Below, piece after piece: positions 9,672 through 16,121 of a DNA stretch of 32,540 nt. The stretch spans positions 1 to 32,540 of the forward strand of contig NZ_JAFBEI010000029.1 in NCBI RefSeq assembly GCF_016908655.1, given 5' to 3'. The notes under the pieces are model-generated. The model worked only from the letters and a program-made list of their open reading frames with translations. It was not told the origin of the DNA and ran no database searches. The stretch is from Streptococcus saliviloxodontae. Its GTDB lineage: Bacteria > Bacillota > Bacilli > Lactobacillales > Streptococcaceae. A program made the position numbers and the translations under genes. The first letter of the stretch is position 1, and the number at the start of each line of letters is the position of its first letter.

Positions 9672-10154
9672 ATGACCAAACTGGCTACTATTTGTTACAT
9701 TGATAATGGCAAGGAGTTGCTCTTGATGTTACGAAATAAGAAACCAAATGATGTCCATGAAGGAAAGTGGATCTCAGTTGGAGGAAAATTGGAGCCGGGA
9801 GAGACACCAGATGAGTGTGCCCGACGTGAAATTTTTGAAGAGACTCGTTTGACAGTTAAAGAGATGGATTTTAAAGGGATGATTACATTTCCGGAATTTA
9901 CACCAGGTCATGATTGGTACACTTACGTTTTTAAGGTGACTGCTTTTGAAGGTGAGTTGATTTCCGATGAGGAGTCTCGTGAAGGGACCTTAGAGTGGGT
10001 GCCTTATGAGCAAGTTCTTCAAAAACCAACTTGGGAAGGTGACTATGAAATCTTCAAATGGATTTTAGAGGATGTTCCCTTTTTTTCAGCCAAATTTACT
10101 TATGATGACAAGCAACAATTGGTTGACAAAACTGTTCAATTTTACGAGCCTTAA
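9672..10154 (+). CDS. mutX: 8-oxo-dGTP diphosphatase (Nudix hydrolase, MutX-like)
   Basis: Nudix hydrolase expected to remove oxidised nucleotides such as 8-oxo-dGTP before they are misincorporated. The 160-residue protein has the N-terminal LATICYIDNGKELLLM strand and HEGKWISVGGKLEPGE typical of streptococcal MutX. The Nudix box covers residues 37-60, with the metal-binding REIFEE core intact. The consensus Gly of the box end (EETGL in relatives as I recall) is Arg here (EETRL, R59). The start at ATG 9672 has GTAGGAGA upstream and a TATAAT at 9637-9642. It is a single-gene unit, divergent from the lactonase gene. Confidence 0.88.
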   Translation: MTKLATICYIDNGKELLLMLRNKKPNDVHEGKWISVGGKLEPGETPDECARREIFEETRLTVKEMDFKGMITFPEFTPGHDWYTYVFKVTAFEGELISDEESREGTLEWVPYEQVLQKPTWEGDYEIFKWILEDVPFFSAKFTYDDKQQLVDKTVQFYEP

Positions 10155-10345
10155 TTCTTTGACCCAGAATTATCAATGAGGCTGAAGTTGCAAAATACCT
10201 TGAATACCTAAACGTAGGACTGCAAAAGCTGATTTATCGATGTTTAAACTGTCCGAAAGAATGTTTAAGGTTGGAAATTTTAGATTGACTAAGGCTAACA
10301 GCGCTTCTATCAACAACGAGGTCTTCATCATTAATAGATAAACCC
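10155..10345. other. Intergenic stretch with a degenerate minus-strand open frame
   Basis: The 356-base gap between mutX and the next gene has no convincing gene. A 52-codon frame runs on the minus strand from ATG 10331 to the stop at 10173. It has no Shine-Dalgarno and begins right behind a terminator hairpin. The plus strand is also open over much of the same stretch. It may be a gene remnant or a conserved non-coding repeat; I cannot identify the source. Confidence 0.3.
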
Positions 10346-10375
10346 AAAAAGCTCAGACTTATCTCAGCTTTTTTG
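10346..10375. terminator. Bidirectional terminator
   Basis: AAAAAGCT (10346-10353) pairs with AGCTTTTT (10366-10373). Inside, a C/C mismatch is followed by AGA/TCT and a four-base CTTA loop. The right side ends in a run of T, and the left side is A-rich, so it can work on both strands. Confidence 0.82.
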
Positions 10376-10449
10376 TTTGCTTTTTAGAGATGTTTTTCTT
10401 TTGAGGTATTAGCTATCGCTCAAGTGATTGATAGGCTGTTAGTTCAAAC

Positions 10450-10478
10450 TGACTTTTGAGATTAAAACATGCTATAAT
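10450..10478 (+). promoter_or_regulatory. Promoter of the AI-2E/TPR operon
   Basis: An extended -10, TGCTATAAT (TATAAT at 10473-10478), lies 17 bases after TGACTT (10450-10455). The start site would be about 25 bases before the ATG, with AAAAGGAGA as ribosome-binding site. Confidence 0.62.
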
Positions 10479-10510
10479 AGTAGGAAATTACCCTATCAAA
10501 AGGAGACGGT

Positions 10511-11686
10511 ATGAAGCAATCAGAAGACAAAAAATGGACGGAATCATGGTTTTATCGCTGGTTTTTAAATAATCAGGCAGTTGTGATTTTACTGATTACC
10601 TTATTGGTATTTTTGGTGATTTTTTTATTTTCAAAAATATCATCGATTTTTACACCGATCATTCAGTTTGCAGCAGTATTAATGTTGCCTTTGGTCATTT
10701 CTACGATATTATATTATCTCATAAACCCCTTAGTTTCTTTTGTCGAGAGAAAGTTCCATATGGGAAGAGTGGGTTCTATAGCGACTGTTTTTACCTTTAT
10801 TGTATTGCTGATTGTTTGGGGGTTATCGGGTTTTTTACCGATGATTCAACATCAGGTCGTGTCGTTTTTGGAGAACTTGCCTGGTTACGTGACAAGTTTA
10901 GATAAGCAATCTAAACAGTTGTTGACCAGTCCTTGGCTTGATGCTTATCAGACGCAATTGGAATCTCTCCTAACTACAATTTCGTCAAAAGCAGTTGACT
11001 ACGCTCAAGGTTTTTCAAAAAATATGATCAATTGGGCAGGAGAATTCGCAGGGACTATTACTCGAATTGCTGTTGCTATTATTATTTCACCTTTCATCCT
11101 GTTTTATTTTTTAAGAGACAGTGGCAAGATGAAGGGGGGGGTATTGAAGGTAATCCCAACGAAAATGAGGGTCCCAACAGCACGTGTCTTAGGGGACATC
11201 AATCAACAGTTGGAAGGCTATGTCCAAGGTCAAGTGTTGGTGGCTATTGTTGTGGGGATTATGTTCTCTGTCATGTTTTCGATTGTCAAATTACGTTACG
11301 GTATTGCTCTGGGAATTACCGCAGGTTTTTTGAACATGATTCCGTATTTGGGAAGTTTTTTAGCCATGATACCGGTCGTTATTATGGCTTTAGTAGAAGG
11401 ACCTTTGATGTTAGTCAAAGTTTTGGTTATTTTTGTGATTGAGCAGACGATAGAGGGACGTTTTGTAACGCCTTTGGTTTTAGGGAGCAAACTCAGTATC
11501 CATCCTATAACTATTATGTTTATCCTGCTTGTGGCAGGAACGATGTTTGGTGTTTGGGGAGTCTTTTTGGGAATCCCTGCCTACGCTACGATTAAGGTAT
11601 TGGTGAAAGAGATCTTTACTTGGTACCAATCAGTGAGTGGCTTATATGAAGAAGATGAAAGTGAGGACAGTAATCGTGTTGAATAG
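10511..11686 (+). CDS. AI-2E family transporter (PerM/YtvI-like)
   Basis: Polytopic membrane protein of the AI-2E/UPF0118 family, whose members export or exchange small solutes; some act as Na+/H+ antiporters, and few are proven AI-2 exporters. The 391-residue protein has an N-terminal cluster of hydrophobic segments (about 25-110), a soluble middle domain (about 115-190), then a C-terminal membrane domain. That domain includes IISPFILFYFLRD, GYVQGQVLVAIVVG and the family hallmark GFLNMIPYLGSFLAMIPV. The C-terminus is acidic and cytoplasmic. AAGGAGACGG precedes ATG 10511. Its last codons overlap the start region of the TPR gene, so the two are probably translationally coupled. Substrate cannot be read from sequence. 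Confidence 0.88.
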   Translation: MKQSEDKKWTESWFYRWFLNNQAVVILLITLLVFLVIFLFSKISSIFTPIIQFAAVLMLPLVISTILYYLINPLVSFVERKFHMGRVGSIATVFTFIVLLIVWGLSGFLPMIQHQVVSFLENLPGYVTSLDKQSKQLLTSPWLDAYQTQLESLLTTISSKAVDYAQGFSKNMINWAGEFAGTITRIAVAIIISPFILFYFLRDSGKMKGGVLKVIPTKMRVPTARVLGDINQQLEGYVQGQVLVAIVVGIMFSVMFSIVKLRYGIALGITAGFLNMIPYLGSFLAMIPVVIMALVEGPLMLVKVLVIFVIEQTIEGRFVTPLVLGSKLSIHPITIMFILLVAGTMFGVWGVFLGIPAYATIKVLVKEIFTWYQSVSGLYEEDESEDSNRVE

Positions 11687-12911
11687 TGAAAAAATGGTAG
11701 CATCAATTGCTCAGCAAGATTTAGCGCATGCAGATAAGTATTTTGAAAAAGCCTTGCGTGAAGACGATAGCGAGGTTTTGCTTGAATTAGCTGAATACCT
11801 GGAATCTATTGGTTTTTTGCCCCAAGCAAAACGCATCTATGAGCAAATCAAAGAGGATTATCCAGAAAGTTATATCAATCTTGCTCAAATTGCAGCAGAG
11901 GATGGTGATATTGAAGGAGCCTTTTTATATTTAGATAGCGTTTCACAAGACTCAGAAGACTACTTGTCAGCTCTTTTGGTTATGGCTGATCTCTATCAAA
12001 TGGAAGGCTTGGCTGATGTTGCGCGTGAGAAGATGCTACTTGCAAGCCAACTATCAGATGATCCCTTGGTAATCTTTGGCTTAGCTGAGATGGATATGGA
12101 AGTAGAGGATTATAAGGCAGCTATAGACCATTATGCTGTATTGGATAATCGTGAGATGTTGAGTTTGACGGGTATCTCCACTTATCAGAGGATTGGACGT
12201 GCTTATGCCAGTCTAGGAAAGTTTGAAGCAGCTATAGAGTTTCTTGAGAAGGCAGTTGAGATTGAGTATGATGACGCAACAGTATTTGAATTAGCGGGGC
12301 TCTTATATGATCAAGAAGAGTACCAAAAAGCTAACTTGTACTTCAAACAACTTGATACGATGAATCCTGACTTTCCAGGCTATGAGTATCATTATGCCTT
12401 GTCCTTGCATGAGGAACATAAAATTGAAGAGGCCTTACGTTTGGTGCAGCAAGGTTTAACTAAGAATGAATTTGATGTCCAGCTGTTATTAGCCGCTTCA
12501 CAATTTTCGTATGAATTGCACGATCGTCAATCCGCGGAGTCCTACCTGCTATCTGCGCAGAAAGTTGCAGTTGATGATGAAGATATTCTAATGCGTTTGT
12601 CAACCCTTTATTTGGAAGAGGAGCGTTATCAGGATGTCATCAAGTTGGACCGTGAGGATATTGAAACCCTGATTACCAAGTGGAATATCGCTAAGGCTTA
12701 TCGAGAAGTGGATGATGAGGAAAAGGCATTTACTTCTTATCAGGCACTTGAAAAAGAGCTTAAGGATAATCCAGAATTTCTACAAGAATATGTTTATCTC
12801 CTTAGAGAGTTTGCTGAGTTTGAAAAAGCCAAACAAATGGCTGAGGTTTACCTAACCTTGGTACCAGATGATATCAATATGATGGAGTTTATCAATGAAA
12901 TCAACCTTTAA
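11676..12911 (+). CDS. Tetratricopeptide-repeat protein
   Basis: Cytoplasmic TPR scaffold of about 411 residues, almost wholly made of 34-residue helical hairpins (for example ADKYFEKALRED, IGRAYASLGKFEAAIEFLEKA, ANLYFKQLDTMNP). It is very acidic and has no catalytic motif or signal peptide. Such proteins mediate protein-protein contacts; the partner is unknown. The open frame extends back to 11637, but I favour GTG 11676, giving (M)LNSEKMVAS, because GTGAGGAC lies at Shine-Dalgarno distance; TTG 11679 is the alternative. This start overlaps the transporter stop by 11 bases, and the end overlaps the next small gene by 17 bases, so the three form a tight operon. Confidence 0.85.
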   Translation: MLNSEKMVASIAQQDLAHADKYFEKALREDDSEVLLELAEYLESIGFLPQAKRIYEQIKEDYPESYINLAQIAAEDGDIEGAFLYLDSVSQDSEDYLSALLVMADLYQMEGLADVAREKMLLASQLSDDPLVIFGLAEMDMEVEDYKAAIDHYAVLDNREMLSLTGISTYQRIGRAYASLGKFEAAIEFLEKAVEIEYDDATVFELAGLLYDQEEYQKANLYFKQLDTMNPDFPGYEYHYALSLHEEHKIEEALRLVQQGLTKNEFDVQLLLAASQFSYELHDRQSAESYLLSAQKVAVDDEDILMRLSTLYLEEERYQDVIKLDREDIETLITKWNIAKAYREVDDEEKAFTSYQALEKELKDNPEFLQEYVYLLREFAEFEKAKQMAEVYLTLVPDDINMMEFINEINL

Positions 12912-13077
12912 AGATAAATTGGCTAGTAATCTGATTTCAGTGATTATCATTTTTCTCCTATTAACTTTTTTTGACGCCTCAGGAGACAAGGTGAGAAATA
13001 TCCTCTTGGTGATTGTAGGATTTAGTATTCTCAGTTTCTACGATTACTGGCGAATCAAAAGTCAAGAAAAGGAGTGA
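12895..13077 (+). CDS. Small membrane protein (60 aa), unknown function
   Basis: Sixty residues with two hydrophobic segments (about 14-27 and 32-47) around a short polar turn (DASGDK) and a charged tail (RIKSQEKE), so a small two-pass membrane protein. I do not recognise the family. The ATG lies inside the end of the TPR gene with ATGGAG upstream, which supports translation coupled to that gene. Its conserved-looking position at the end of the operon suggests it works with the permease or TPR protein, but that is inference. Confidence 0.68.
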   Translation: MKSTFKDKLASNLISVIIIFLLLTFFDASGDKVRNILLVIVGFSILSFYDYWRIKSQEKE

Positions 13078-13122
13078 CTAAGGTCCAGATAGGTTGAAAA
13101 CTGACAAGACAGTTCATAAAAG

Positions 13123-13148
13123 AGGTGGAGCATTTTGCTTCGCCTTTT
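13123..13148 (+). terminator. Terminator of the AI-2E/TPR operon
   Basis: AGGTGGAGC (13123-13131), loop ATTTT, GCTTCGCCT (13137-13145), then TTT. All nine positions pair, counting two G/U pairs; a flanking AAA/TTT can extend the stem. Confidence 0.8.
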
Positions 13149-13234
13149 AAGTTAATAGCTGCTTTTATCTGGTAAATACTCCAAGATGATGAGAATTTAA
13201 ATCAGTATTTATGAGATGTTTCAAAATGAAAAAA

Positions 13235-13300
13235 TTCACAAATAAATTTTCACAAACTTAGTGAAAAGATATGATATAATTGACCTAGAATTTGTGAAAA
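13235..13300 (+). promoter_or_regulatory. alsS promoter with operator-like repeats
   Basis: An extended -10, TGATATAAT (TATAAT at 13275-13280), is the clearest promoter element; the -35 is poor. Around it the half-site TTTTCAC/GTGAAAA recurs. TTTTCAC (13247-13253) and GTGAAAA (13261-13267) form a palindrome with a 7-base spacer, TTTGTGAAAA lies at 13291-13300, and TTCACAAA at 13235-13242. TTTTCACAAA (13247-13256) is also an exact inverted copy of 13291-13300. AATTTTCACAAACTT (13245-13259) matches 13 of 15 positions of the CodY box AATTTTCWGAAAATT. Repression by CodY or another factor is inferred. Confidence 0.55.
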
Positions 13301-13304
13301 GCAA

Positions 13305-13364
13305 ATGCATAGAAAGGGAAAAAGTTTGTTATTTAGTTACAATAACAAACTTTTATGGCAATAA
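13305..13364 (+). CDS. Possible upstream ORF in the alsS leader (19 codons)
   Basis: A short frame begins at ATG 13305, encodes a 19-residue peptide with two Leu-Leu pairs (residues 8-9 and 16-17, the second followed by Trp), and stops at TAA 13362-13364, one base before the alsS ATG. It reads straight through the 14-bp hairpin at 13320-13354. Its Shine-Dalgarno (GTGAAAAG) is weak. Because alsS itself lacks a Shine-Dalgarno next to its ATG, translation coupled to this frame is possible, but expression is unproven. Confidence 0.28.
   Translation: MHRKGKSLLFSYNNKLLWQ
13320..13354 (+). promoter_or_regulatory. 14-bp hairpin between Shine-Dalgarno and alsS start
   Basis: AAAAGTTTGTTATT (13320-13333) and AATAACAAACTTTT (13341-13354) pair perfectly around a 7-base loop. 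The only purine-rich ribosome-binding sequence, AGAAAGGG (13311-13318), lies directly upstream, and the alsS ATG is 11 bases downstream. Folding would bring the two within about 12 bases. No free U-tract follows, so it is a poor terminator. Confidence 0.6.
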
Positions 13365-13365
13365 A

Positions 13366-15042
13366 ATGACAGATAAAACAGAAAACTATGGTGCCGACCT
13401 AGTCGTCGACAGTTTGATCAATCACAATGTCAAGTATGTTTTTGGAATTCCTGGTGCGAAGATCGACCGCGTTTTTGACACCTTGGAGGACAAAGGGCCA
13501 GAACTGATTGTTGCTCGTCATGAACAAAATGCAGCTTTTATGGCACAAGGTGTTGGTCGTATTACAGGTGAACCTGGAGTTGTGTTGGTAACCAGCGGAC
13601 CTGGTGTTTCAAATTTAGCAACTGGATTGGTCACTGCAACTGATGAGGGAGACCCTGTTCTTGCAATTGGAGGACAAGTTAAGCGAGCTGATTTGCTTAA
13701 ACGTGCTCACCAGTCTATGAATAACGTAGCGATGATGCAGCCAATTACAAAATATTCTGCAGAAATCCACGATGCAAATACCATCTCTGAAACAATCGCA
13801 AATGCTTACCGTTATTCAAAATCAGGTAAGCCAGGAGCAAGTTTTATCTCAATTCCTCAAGATGTGGTTGATAGCAGTGTTTCTGTGACAGCGATTAAAC
13901 CTTTGACAGATCCTAAGCTTGGTTCAGCTTCTGTTGATGATATCAACTACCTTGCTCAAGCTATTCGTAATGCAGAGCTACCTGTCTTACTTCTTGGAAA
14001 CGGAGCTTCTACAGAAGGTGTGACAACAGCTATTCGTCGTCTTCTAGAAGCTGTTAAGTTGCCGGTTGTTGAGACTTTCCAAGGAGCTGGTATTGTGTCT
14101 CGTGATTTGGAAGAAGATACCTTCTTTGGGCGCGTTGGTCTTTTCCGAAACCAGCCAGGTGATATGCTGTTGAAACGAGCTGACCTTGTTATTGCCATTG
14201 GTTATGACCCAATCGAATACGAAGCTCGTAACTGGAATGCTGAAGTTTCAGCACGTATTGTCGTTATTGATGTTGAGCCAGCAGAGATTGACACTTATTT
14301 CCAACCTGAGCGTGAATTGATTGGTAACATTGAAGAGACACTTGAACTCTTGTTACCTGCAATCAACGGTTACCAACTATCAAGTGCTTCTAAGGAGTAC
14401 TTGAAAGGACTTCGTAATAATGTTGTTGAAGATGTTAAATTTGATCGTAACAGTAGAGAAGGTTTGGTTCACCCGCTTGATTTGATTGAAGTGCTTCAAG
14501 ATAAGGTTACAGACGATATGACTGTTACAGTTGATGTCGGCAGTCACTATATTTGGATGGCGCGTTACTTTAAATCTTATGAGGCACGTCATTTGCTCTT
14601 CTCAAATGGTATGCAAACGTTAGGTGTTGCACTTCCTTGGGGGATTGCAGCAGCCTTGCTTCGTCCAAATGAAACCATTATTTCAATCTCAGGTGACGGC
14701 GGCTTCCTCTTTTCTGCACAAGAGTTGGAAACAGCAGTTCGCTTGAAATTACCGCTTGTACACATTATCTGGAATGATGGTAAGTACAACATGGTGGAAT
14801 TCCAAGAAGAGATGAAATACGGTCGTTCATCAGGTGTTGACTTTGGACCTGTTGATTTTGTTAAATACGCAGAGAGCTTTGGCGCTAAAGGTTTCCGTGC
14901 AGATAGTAAGGAAGCTTTTGCAGAGACACTTCAATTAGCCTTGGCAGAATCTCAAAATGGTCCTGTCTTGATTGATGTACCGATTGACTATAAAGATAAT
15001 GTGCTTCTTGGTGAAACAATCTTACCAGATGAATTTTACTAA
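13366..15042 (+). CDS. alsS: Catabolic acetolactate synthase
   Basis: Condenses two pyruvates to 2-acetolactate in the cytoplasm, using thiamine diphosphate. The 558-residue length and the single-subunit form without a regulatory partner fit the catabolic AlsS type. Visible features are the catalytic Glu in [13 protein letters not shown] (E53), the central domain, and the TPP motif starting GDGGF at about residue 443 and ending near WNDGKYNM. The open frame runs back to 13261, but that codon lies in the promoter; ATG 13366 gives the family N-terminus ([14 protein letters not shown]). It has no adjacent Shine-Dalgarno, unlike its neighbours. With aldB downstream it diverts pyruvate to acetoin, and it also supplies the branched-chain precursor acetolactate. 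Confidence 0.95.
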   Translation: MTDKTENYGADLVVDSLINHNVKYVFGIPGAKIDRVFDTLEDKGPELIVARHEQNAAFMAQGVGRITGEPGVVLVTSGPGVSNLATGLVTATDEGDPVLAIGGQVKRADLLKRAHQSMNNVAMMQPITKYSAEIHDANTISETIANAYRYSKSGKPGASFISIPQDVVDSSVSVTAIKPLTDPKLGSASVDDINYLAQAIRNAELPVLLLGNGASTEGVTTAIRRLLEAVKLPVVETFQGAGIVSRDLEEDTFFGRVGLFRNQPGDMLLKRADLVIAIGYDPIEYEARNWNAEVSARIVVIDVEPAEIDTYFQPERELIGNIEETLELLLPAINGYQLSSASKEYLKGLRNNVVEDVKFDRNSREGLVHPLDLIEVLQDKVTDDMTVTVDVGSHYIWMARYFKSYEARHLLFSNGMQTLGVALPWGIAAALLRPNETIISISGDGGFLFSAQELETAVRLKLPLVHIIWNDGKYNMVEFQEEMKYGRSSGVDFGPVDFVKYAESFGAKGFRADSKEAFAETLQLALAESQNGPVLIDVPIDYKDNVLLGETILPDEFY

Positions 15043-15055
15043 GATATCTTTAGAA

Positions 15056-15086
15056 GATTGAATACATGGATTCAATCCTCTATAAT
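15056..15086 (+). promoter_or_regulatory. aldB promoter with inverted repeat over the -35
   Basis: TTGAAT (15058-15063), 17 bases, TATAAT (15081-15086): a strong sigma-A promoter. GATTGAAT (15056-15063) and ATTCAATC (15070-15077) form an 8-bp inverted repeat with a 6-base spacer covering the -35 and much of the spacer, which looks like a repressor site. As RNA from alsS the same repeat would be a hairpin without a U-tract. Confidence 0.72.
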
Positions 15087-15092
15087 ATAAAT

Positions 15093-15188
15093 AAGAGATA
15101 GGGGTGCGGAAAGGCTCTTTCTATCTGATGTCAAAAGAGTGAGGAGAGCGTCGAAGCTCCTCTTCTTTCGTCTATAAGAATGATGATT
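15093..15188 (+). promoter_or_regulatory. Structured 5' leader of aldB
   Basis: The leader predicted from the aldB promoter is about 110 bases. First hairpin: AGATA (15096-15100) with TATCT (15122-15126), and GAAAG (15109-15113) with CTTTC (15117-15121), leaving an eight-base bulge GGGGTGCG on the 5' side only. Second hairpin: AAAGA/TCTTT and GAGGAG/CTCCTC between 15134 and 15168 with a small internal loop and a ten-base apical loop. No U-tract follows. The ribosome-binding site AGGAG (about 15190) is free. No known riboswitch class was recognised. Confidence 0.45.
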
Positions 15189-15203
15189 TAGGAGAACTGT
15201 TTC

Positions 15204-15923
15204 ATGTCAGAAGCAATTAAATTATTTCAGTACAACACCCTAGGTGCCCTGATGGCGGGATTGTACGGAGGCTCATTGACAATTGGAGAATTGTTAGAGC
15301 ATGGAGATTTAGGAATTGGGACGCTGGATTCAATTGATGGCGAATTGATTATTCTTGATGGGAAAGCCTATCAAGCAAAGGGTTCAGATGGAAAACCAGA
15401 AGTCGTAGAGGTTTCTCATGATGAAAAAGTCCCTTATGCTGCGGTTGTTCCTCACCAAGCAGAAGTGATTTTCCGTCAACGTTTTGAGATGTCTGATAAA
15501 GAACTCCAAGAGCGTATTGAATCTTATTATGATGGTGTTAATTTGTTCCGTTCCATCAAGATCAAAGGACGTTTTAAAAAAATGCATGTCCGCATGATTC
15601 CGAAGTCTGCTCCAGATACCAAGTTTGCAGATGTTGCAACGCGTCAACCAGAGTACACAAAGGAAGAAGTCTCAGGTACCATTGTAGGTATTTGGACTCC
15701 GGAGATGTTCCATGGTGTTAGTGTTGCAGGCTATCATCTACACTTCATTTCAGATGACCATACATTTGGTGGACACGTTATGGACTTCATCATTGAAGAA
15801 GGTCTGATTGAGGTTGGGCCAGTCGATCAGCTCGATCAACGTTTCCCAGTGCAGGATCGCCAGTATCTTTTTGCCAAGTTTAATGTTGATGAAATGCGTG
15901 AAGACATTACTAAGAGTGAATAA
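15204..15923 (+). CDS. aldB: Alpha-acetolactate decarboxylase
   Basis: Decarboxylates 2-acetolactate to (R)-acetoin, the step after AlsS; it lowers the acetolactate pool available to branched-chain amino acid synthesis and helps limit acid from pyruvate. The 239-residue protein is the usual length. The zinc-binding region YHLHF...GGH gives candidate ligands H178, H180 and H191 with a conserved downstream Glu. The N-terminal QYNTLGALMAGLYGG and GIGTLDSIDGELIILDG blocks are typical. TTTAGGAG precedes ATG 15204. It lies 161 bases after alsS and has its own promoter, so it can be controlled separately. Confidence 0.96.
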   Translation: MSEAIKLFQYNTLGALMAGLYGGSLTIGELLEHGDLGIGTLDSIDGELIILDGKAYQAKGSDGKPEVVEVSHDEKVPYAAVVPHQAEVIFRQRFEMSDKELQERIESYYDGVNLFRSIKIKGRFKKMHVRMIPKSAPDTKFADVATRQPEYTKEEVSGTIVGIWTPEMFHGVSVAGYHLHFISDDHTFGGHVMDFIIEEGLIEVGPVDQLDQRFPVQDRQYLFAKFNVDEMREDITKSE

Positions 15924-15930
15924 GTATTCA

Positions 15931-15966
15931 GAAGGTTGGGACCGAAGTTCTAGCCTTCTCTTTTTA
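15931..15966 (+). terminator. Terminator of aldB
   Basis: AGAAGGTT (15931-15938) pairs with AGCCTTCT (15953-15960) with one T/G wobble, followed by CTTTTTAT. Confidence 0.85.
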
Positions 15967-16029
15967 TAACTGTTTGAAACAATCTGCGATTGATCTTATC
16001 CTTTTTATCAGAAGTGATGGACAGCTCAC

Positions 16030-16079
16030 AAAAAGGATCCTAGTTCTGCTTGAACAGAAAATAAGTCTAGGATCCTTTT
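16030..16079. terminator. Bidirectional terminator between aldB and rqcH
   Basis: AAAAGGATCCTAG (16031-16043) and CTAGGATCCTTTT (16067-16079) form a 13-bp perfect stem. The loop contains TTCTG/CAGAA, which extends the helix after a gap. T-runs flank both ends in the appropriate sense, so it ends rqcH on the minus strand and stops read-through from aldB. Confidence 0.88.
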
Positions 16080-16121
16080 ATTATCTAATTGGCTGTTATC
16101 GTTTTTTAGAAAGCAGAAATG

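Noticed and set aside
13247..13300. Rex-binding site before alsS
   Set aside because: Rex sites read TTGTGAA-N4-TTCACAA; here the half-sites are in the opposite orientation and wrongly spaced.
13261..13365. N-terminal extension of AlsS to GTG 13261
   Set aside because: That codon lies upstream of the -10 hexamer, and the extra residues are not part of the family.
15096..15168. aldB leader as a lysine riboswitch
   Set aside because: GATAGGGGTGCGG and GAGAGCGTCGAAGC recall parts of the lysine riboswitch, but the leader is far too short and lacks the five-helix arrangement.
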